This document shows positions 57,701 to 64,000 of a DNA stretch of 64,000 nt, piece after piece. This DNA is from Galaxea fascicularis (lineage: Eukaryota > Cnidaria > Anthozoa > Scleractinia > Euphylliidae), in assembly GCA_948470475.1 (NCBI GenBank), contig OX419342.1, positions 7,523,047 to 7,587,046 of the forward strand, given 5' to 3'. The number at the start of each line of letters is the position of its first letter. Within the stretch, counting starts at the first letter, position 1. Under the pieces are notes generated by a model. That model did no database searches. It saw only the letters and a program-made list of their open reading frames with translations, and was not told where the DNA came from. The position numbers and the translations under genes were made by a program.

Positions 57701-60700
57701 ATCGGGACGATCGAAGGCTATCCCAGAAGTCATCACTCGTATCCCACATTTCCTAGCTCACACACGGAGTTAAACACGTCGCTCTTTATGGAAGAAGAAA
57801 ATATCCTGCAATTTACCACAAATTTTCTAAGGACTATAAGAATAAGTTTATAAGGATGAATATCTGGAAAGCAATAGGAGAGACATTCGGGTTGGACGCG
57901 GCTGAAGCAGAAAAAAAAATATCAGAATGTCCGAACCGCGTATGGGCGATACTTGAGAAAAAAAGTATGTTCCATCTAGCTCTGGGCGTGATGCTGTCCC
58001 CTCTCCAGCAGAATTCAGTAATTTGGTGTGGTTGTCAAACCACATCAACCAACGACCATCCACTGTTACAAACGTGAAGAGTCTCGATGAAAGCGAAGAT
58101 GATGCAGATCATGGTGAAGAAGCAGACAGCATAAACAATGTCCAAGACTCGCTTGAATACCCAAAACCTGTGTCTTCGTGGGATTCTTTGAGCTCTTCTA
58201 CGGCGCAAAATCGAAAGAATAAGAAGATAACAAGCCAGGAGACTCGCTCTGCGATTGATGTCCGCCAGTTCGTTTCCGAATATCGCGCCAAAACTCTGTT
58301 GTCGGACCCAGGAAAATCGTTGACGACTGCACGTCTTTAGTATTTGAAGCGATCGAGACGATCATATGGAAACCAGGAATCGTCTCAGTCGTCCCGATCG
58401 TCTCGAAATTTTTGGAAACGACTGGGACGATCGGGACGATCCGGACGATCATAGTGGAAACCAGGCTTAAGCAAACTAGGGTTTTGTGGTTTGTTTAAAC
58501 CAAGAATTTAGACCAAGAGAGGATCTTTGTTTAGACTCAATGTGATTCATGTTAGTTTTGTGTATCTGCGGCTCAGATCTCTTTCACTTGGGCCAAGATA
58601 GAATGATCTACAATATTATTAGTCTTTCCCTTAAAACCGTGAACACCTGAAATGTCTATGGAATGTTATTGTGTTTCAAGTAAAAAGCCAATCACGCGTG
58701 AGAAAACTAAACCGCAAATAGTAAAGGTAATTAGGTTGTGGTCTCATGTTGCTTCTGATTGGTCGTGAAACAATAAACATTCCACAACTTTTTTCTGGTG
58801 TTCACGGTTTCACGGGAAAGATTGTAACATATTTTCCTTATCTTAATTTCTACCCTTCAGGCTGTGGTAGAGTTTCCAATAACATCTTGTTAAGTCCTGG
58901 ATATCCTAACAACTATCCAGAGCACATGGACTGTGCTTATACCGTTGATATTCCACACGGCATGGGGTTGAAGATATTCTTTAACTATTTTAATTTGGAG
59001 GAGGAATCTCTCTGCGGGTAAGCCAATAACAAGTCACTTTTAAAGCATCGTGTTACAGAACCTCGATTTCGTGATAATTTGGAATAACTGTGTTGACTGA
59101 GGAAAGTAATTCACTATTGACAGGGTTTTGCTCCATTATGCGATTTTAGAAGAAACTTCATTCATTACACTCATTAATGGCAAACCCATCTGTGTTTCCA
59201 ATGCATTTCCCCGCGTTTTTCAAACGCTGTTCACTTCTCATGGTTTTGAGTTCTAATTGATGGCTCAGTGATTCATTGGTTTGTTTACGACTGCTTTAAC
59301 TGGTGCTAATTGTAAAATCGGATTTGATTTCACGAAAAGGCTTGCTGTAGTCAGTCAACAGGCAGAGCTTATGGTCAGTGAGCCATGAATCAGTTAGTGG
59401 TTGCCAAATGTTCCATTACCGTTCCTTGCTATTCCTTCACTGCTCATGGCTGGCTTTCCAAGTACGTACCACTTGACAAGCGCGACATTAAATGAATTTT
59501 GAACTGACTCTATACGTCAAACAGAAGATTAACAGCTCTCGAAACGTAATGCTATTCTTAAACAACTGTGAGTCATTTCTCATCTCACATCATTAATTAG
59601 GAGCATAAACCTGTTCTTGTCTACAGGTTTGACTACTTGAGCATTGAGAATAACCAGGACTTTGGTAAATATTGTGGTGTCCGTTCTGGAGAAAGTGTCA
59701 TTGTCACTGGACCTTATGTCAACATAACCTTTCATTCAGATAGCAGTGATAACAGGAGGGGATACAATGTATCTTTCTCTGTTGATGTCGGTAAGTACAG
59801 TGAGCTCTGGTGAAATTCAATAGTTTTGAGTATATACGTTTTTTCATGCAGTGGATAACACCCTTCCAGCTGTTGGGATTAGATTGGAGGGTACTAACCC
59901 AAGTTGAATATTCCACGCTGAGCAACCGACCAAAACGCTTTTTCCCTGAACAAAACAAAAGACAATCCAAGTTTGATTCTTTCTTTAAGTGTTCTTTAAA
60001 ATGAAAGCCAAAGTAATATCCTTGTTCATTTCACACTGAGACCCAAAGGACTGGAAATGTTTCTTTACTCTATGCGGTAACTATTGATCGACAAATCGCA
60101 AAGAAATCATCATCTGACCAAACTAATCAACAAATGGCTCTTTAAAGCTTCTCGAAATGAAATACAGAAAGAAAAAGCCTTGTTTATACCTTCTTTGAAA
60201 CACCATTGACTTCCGCTTGTTAATGTTTCCTTTCAACTTTTCAGCTGCACATTATGCTAACGTTTTTACATGCCCAGTATAAATTTACTTATACTTACGT
60301 ATAGTAAACACTTTAGTTTCTTCTTTATTGATCTGTCAGCGATCGTAACTTTATTTTGAAGTAGCACTTGTTCTAGGACTTAGCAGTCTATATTTATCTT
60401 GAGCCATTTTTCGGTAAATAAATCAAAAGCGATAAGTAAATGTTTCTTAGATTTAAACTGAATTAACAATAACAGCAACAATGAAAGTGACAACTAATGG
60501 AAATTGAACGTTCAATGGAACGATCTTCACTTGGTAAAAGAATCAGTAAAATTTGATCGGATTCCTAAACACTCGAAATTTGTATTCATGTCATCATTTA
60601 TCCATAATTTACTCTGACTATCTGATGCAAACAGCTGTTGACACAATGAGTTTTAAAATTCTGTTTTCGGATGGTTTCAAACTAAATTATTAAATGGCAA

Positions 60701-61570
60701 CGGAGATTGTCGAAAGAACAGCGAGAAAACTCATACTGAAACTTTTTCTCTCAATAATTGCTACGAAGTGAAGCAAAAATATCTTGGCCTTTTAAAATTA
60801 TGAATGACGAGGAACGTTCAGAAAGTTTATTTATTATTAGGTTTTATTGAACACGATTTTTCTATGACAAAATGTTAGCTTAAACTTAAAGCAGTATTGG
60901 TGAACAACTTATGCTTTTGTTTTCGAACAGCGCCGAGCTAAGATTTTTAGAAAACCGAACACAGTTCATATACTTCAGTCTTAAAGTGGAACTATGCTCA
61001 AATTCTTACTCTTGGTTTTTTAGGTGTAGCACTTAGAATTCCCGATGAAAGAATAAAAACACCGTTTACCGTTTCCAAATATCTGTATTAGTTCCAGAGA
61101 TATTTAAGTTTTAAAAATGTGTAAGATATTTAAATGCGATGAGTGAGACATCATACACTCAACCCAATATTATATCAAGTATATGAATAGAGCTATCTTG
61201 GCCAATTTGCAGCACAGACCATTGAAACTTGGTGGCCTAATAGTTCTCCCAAGAAACGGCACACCTACGGCTATAAAAAAAATTCTGTTCCTATGGCAAC
61301 TAAATCTTTTCCAGTTCCCACCCACTTGATTTCAATATCTTAGTGATTTTCAAATTTAAATGAAACTACAAACTCGAGCTAACAAATTTATATGCTTGCT
61401 GGACCATGCATATGAGCCACCATTAGCAAATATAAAAATGGAATGCCAAAGGTGGCCAGAAAAGCCTTTAATATTGGGGAGGCCTGGAACCCAGTTTGTT
61501 GCCATGGTAACAAAACTGTTAAGCTCGTATTGTGGAGCACATTCAGTAAAATCTTACTGCAAAAAACCAA

Positions 61571-61616
<46 letters not shown>

Positions 61617-62265
61617 GATCAAAATTTGGTTGAGTGTGTGACGTCATCACTTGTCTAATCTGCTTATTATCTCTGGAACGAAAAGAGAGATTTGAAAAGG
61701 GTAAACAGCCTTTTTCTTCTCGTAAAGACTACTTGTCTATGTTTTAAAATTGCTTAGATAGGAAACATGTGCTTTTCGTCATAGAACCACTTTAATGACT
61801 ATCACATGGTGTTCTCTAAATTAAAAAAAATTGAAACCGAAAGACAGAAAAACTATTCGTGCATAGTTTCTCCAACATGCATCTAAGCCAGTCGCTCGTC
61901 ATTTTAATCTCCCTAACCACTCCAAACAACACATGGCTATCTGCGGCCTTTCCCTACATCAAGGTACGACGGAAAGCCGCAAGAATCTGGAACAAAAATT
62001 CATCTTCCAAATCGGCACCCTTAATCCCCACGGTATTAACGAACGCTTTTCATTTAACTAATGTATTCCTATTTTTCACGTTGCCATGTTACCACCAATA
62101 GCGTAGCTCCTACTCCACTATAAAAACTACACACAACCCATAATTCCTCGATTCGCTCTGACGAAGGGCTAGCGCTCGAAACGTCAGCTTTTAGAATCCC
62201 TGTACGGTGGTCAATTTACATTTATCAACTCTGTTGATAATACCAAAATCTTTGTGTACTACTTC

Positions 62266-62301
<36 letters not shown>

Positions 62302-64000
62302 CCCCCTTTATTCATACGTTGATCCTGTTATTTTGGTTTGAAAAGCAAAACCACTTTTAAATTTAATGGGATTCTTAGAATTTTCCAAATCATAACGTTT
62401 TGCCGCACGTTACACACCAGCCTTCCGAAAGAACTGTGAATTCAACAAAAATACTGGAACAAGAACGGACTCTGGCTCACAGGAGACAGCAGTAAACATT
62501 GGTCGAAGGCAGCTATGGGGGTGAATTTCGCCAATATTCTGTTCCAAATTCCCGGTTATAGAGAACTGGTATATTTTATTACTTTTGATCAAATTCTGTA
62601 CTTGAGACGTTAGAACTGAAATTGAGCCAACGAAATAGAATCTAGGAAACCAGAACTGAATTTGCGACAACACTGAACGGAATTTGAAACATTGTAAACA
62701 GAACTGAACAGAAAATGGAGAAACAAAACAGAAATTGACGCTGCCCCAATTTCTGTTCTGTTGCTCAACAAACGGAGTGGATCCTGGGAAAGGAAGAGTT
62801 GCATCCTAGAATGTATATATAGTAAATGTTAGATTTGGTGTATATTGCAAACTAAGAAAACAACAGGAAATGTTTTAACAGCTGTGTTTCTATTTTTCCA
62901 CATTTGTTCCACATGCATCCACCAAGATAAAATAACTTCCTATGCCGAAACCTAAATCAAGGAATACCAGTTGTTCACGGCCAGTTTAACTTATTTTCTG
63001 GTCCTTACCTTTTTTTCTTCACTTCAGACTGTGGTAGAGTTTCCAACAACACCCTGTTAAGTCCCGGATATCCTAACAACAATGCACGCTACATGGACTG
63101 TGCTTATTCGGTTGATATTTTACCTGGCATGGCGATAAAGATATTCTTTAACTATTTTGAGCTGGAGGACCATCCTTCGTGCAGGTGAGTCAAAAATGAG
63201 TTACTTTGAAAGTATTATGTTACTGAGCCTCGATTTCGTGATAATTTCTAGTTAATGTGTTGTCTTTGAAATTTACAAGCTGTTGTTTTTTGCCCCTTAT
63301 GACCCCTATGTTCTGTTACGTACGGCGAAGAAACTCCCTGAAACTCGCAGTTCTTTGCAATATATTAGACGCAATAAGAGCAAACCCAATTGCATTTCTT
63401 TTCCCCTTGTTCTCGTGCGATCATTTTCCGTCGCGAACGCTTTTTGCTTGTATTTTGCCTTGAGATCTGATTGATTCATTGGTTTGTTTACGTTTGCCAT
63501 GAAAATGATGAAGGATAAAGCTTTTGATCCATATTCAGCCGGAGTGTCAATTCGCTCTTCCCAAATTACACTTTGAGTTAAATTGCAGGTCTCGGTTAAA
63601 CTGGCATTTTGAGGCTGTTCAAAGTCTTCGTATTTCCTTGGCAAACTTACTAACATTGTCAACATTCATTCCATAAATCGAAAATTTCAGGGGAACAGCA
63701 AAGTTCAGCCTTAAAAATACCACGCTTTAGTTTGGGAGTCTTTACTCTACTCTTAAACGTCTGTAGCATCAGTAGATTGAAACCTCTGACGAAAGAGGTA
63801 TTTCTTTTCTTCAGTTACATTGTGGTGGTTGGGCTAAACCATAGTAATTTCAAAAAGCCAGGCGGGATGTGCTTTCCTTAACGTTGAAATCATCATTTTC
63901 TGCTTTGGTTAACACTACACGATCAATCAGAGTAATGCCCTGTGATAAAGTAACTCATGTGATTCTATAATTCTTAAAAACCGCTATGTTGCTCAGTATT
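51709..64000 (+). CDS. Secreted multi-CUB-domain protein (3' end outside window)
   Basis: Exon 1 (51709-51778) is a signal peptide (MESYRILYFGVAILQVTFYF...ASAG). CUB1: 53896-54052 plus 55021-55199; linker exon 55665-55700 with NAS/NAT glycosylation sites; CUB2: 58861-59017 plus 59627-59790; CUB3 first half: 63028-63184. Modules join in phase 1 and each domain is cut by a phase-2 intron. Every CUB starts CGRV.NN.LLSPGYPN, has a DC.Y(S/T)VDI.GM strand, IFFNYF, a third Cys and DFGKYCG, giving the usual four cysteines. CUB domains bind proteins or glycans outside the cell. Known multi-CUB proteins include tolloid-like proteases, cubilin and DMBT1-like defence proteins; which one this is depends on the part beyond 64000. 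The neighbouring introns are also duplicated, so the tandem domains arose by unequal exchange. Confidence 0.9.
52070..54850. repeat. CUB module duplication, unit 1
   Basis: Intron and exon sequence matches 60065-64000. Examples: AAAGAATCAGTAAAATTT at 52493 and 60537, TTAGGTTTTATTGAACACGA-like at 52948 and 60838, GGTTTGTTTACGTTTG at 54288 and 63480. The offset is about 8.05 kb at the left and 9.13 kb at the right because the later unit has two insertions. Confidence 0.88.
55701..57466. repeat. CUB-gene intron with decayed repeats
   Basis: No further exon is recognised. AAGTGCCGCAA at about 56261 and AAGCGCCGCAAC at about 57262 begin similar decayed segments, and CATCTTCAGTGTAACG at about 56559 is mirrored by CGTTACACTGAAGATC at about 57038, so this looks like an old inverted element. 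Confidence 0.45.
57470..58467. mobile_element. PIF/Harbinger-like element with TAA TSD
   Basis: Ends AGCCTGGTTTCCATATGATC and its near reverse complement, flanked by TAA on both sides (57467-57469, 58468-58470), as in PIF/Harbinger transposons (TWA targets). Subterminal regions are packed with ACGATCGGGACGATC and GACGACTGAGACG motifs in both orientations. The interior holds a decayed MADF-type protein. No DDE transposase is seen. It lies in the CUB-gene intron between CUB1 and CUB2. Confidence 0.88.
57784..58340 (+). pseudogene. Decayed MADF/Myb-SANT-like transposon protein
   Basis: Read in two frames, the segment gives a MADF-like domain: YHKFSKDYKNKF, then MNIWKAIGETFGLD (57856 on), then after the A run at about 57910-57918 a frame change to YQNVRTAYGRYLRKKK and SSSGRDAVPSPAEF. 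The C-terminal part is acidic and Ser-rich (ESEDDADHGEEADS). PIF/Harbinger elements encode a DNA-binding MADF/Myb-like partner of the transposase; this is probably its relic. The break falls in a homopolymer, so a sequencing error is possible. Confidence 0.72.
60985..61791. mobile_element. TTAA-target DNA element, about 807 bp
   Basis: Ends AGTGGAACTATG and reversed AGTGGTTCTATG, with TTAA on both sides (60981-60984, 61792-61795). TTAA duplication is typical of piggyBac and Kolobok superfamilies. No transposase frame is visible. The paralogous CUB1 intron has a single TTAA at the same place (about 53107-53110), i.e. an empty site. Confidence 0.87.
61876..62316 (+). mobile_element. Retroelement 3' fragment with hammerhead-like core
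   Basis: Inserted relative to the CUB1 paralogue. A short coding-like stretch (CLP-poor, ending near 62100) is followed by CTGACGA (62158-62164), a small GGGC/GCTC stem, and GAAACGTC (62178-62185). CTGANGA...GAAAC is the conserved core of hammerhead ribozymes, which are known in Penelope-like retroelements. The element type is inferred from this motif only. Confidence 0.55.

Larger units (their letters stand above)
60065..64000. repeat. CUB module duplication, unit 3
   Basis: Copy of 52070-54850 including the CUB first-half exon and its flanks. It is interrupted by a TTAA-flanked element (60985-61791) and by a second insertion (about 61876-62316) that the other unit lacks. The duplication continues past the window edge. 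Confidence 0.88.

Noticed and set aside
61360..61641. 93-codon ORF as a possible gene
   Set aside because: It is inside the TTAA-flanked element and has no transposase motif or other domain.

Overview
The window is AT-rich animal nuclear DNA with intron-rich genes, standard GT-AG splice sites, AATAAA-type polyadenylation signals, tRNA-derived SINEs and very many short inverted-repeat DNA transposons. The gene content (a multi-CUB secreted protein, an NXPE/PC-esterase-like membrane protein, an intronless class A GPCR, a mitochondrial-clan P450, sororin, HDAC3) and the repeat style suggest an anthozoan cnidarian, probably a stony coral. That assignment is an inference; no marker gene proves it.

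Layout. 0-3.5 kb: repeats, palindromes and one orphan exon. 3.7-7.2 kb (+): four-exon sororin/CDCA5 homologue, with a possible divergent membrane-protein exon upstream. 7.2-12.5 kb: intergenic, packed with MITE-like elements. 12.6-16.8 kb (+): four-exon type II membrane protein with an NXPE/PC-esterase domain. 17.0-20.3 kb: nested DNA transposons, two of which carry N-terminal RecQ-type helicase fragments and have perfect 9-bp target duplications. 20.8 kb (+): first exon of a small secreted protein. 21.9-22.9 kb (-): intact intronless GPCR; 25.2-26.5 kb (-): its degenerate paralogue, split by an inverted tRNA-SINE element. 27.1-28.8 kb (+): intronless mitochondrial P450. 30.0-33.2 kb: a 3.2-kb array of a 20-bp minisatellite.

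33.4-48.7 kb (+): HDAC3 with many well-preserved exons and splice sites, but as read it is broken. It has a 10-nt and a 1-nt insertion, a lost GT donor, and three coding segments for which I find no exon. Its introns hold two copies of a 1.47-kb repeat, SINEs, MITEs and a 1-kb foldback element. 48.7-51.7 kb: intergenic. 51.7 kb to the right edge (+): a secreted protein with at least three CUB domains, each on two exons, made by tandem duplication of exons together with their introns. The gene runs off the window.

The most unusual items are the pair of helicase-carrying TIR elements, the decay of HDAC3 with transposons at two of its three exon-loss sites, the CUB module duplication that supplies empty-site controls for two insertions, and the minisatellite whose complementary strand is open in all frames. 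The genes do not form an obvious pathway, as expected for animal intergenic neighbours.
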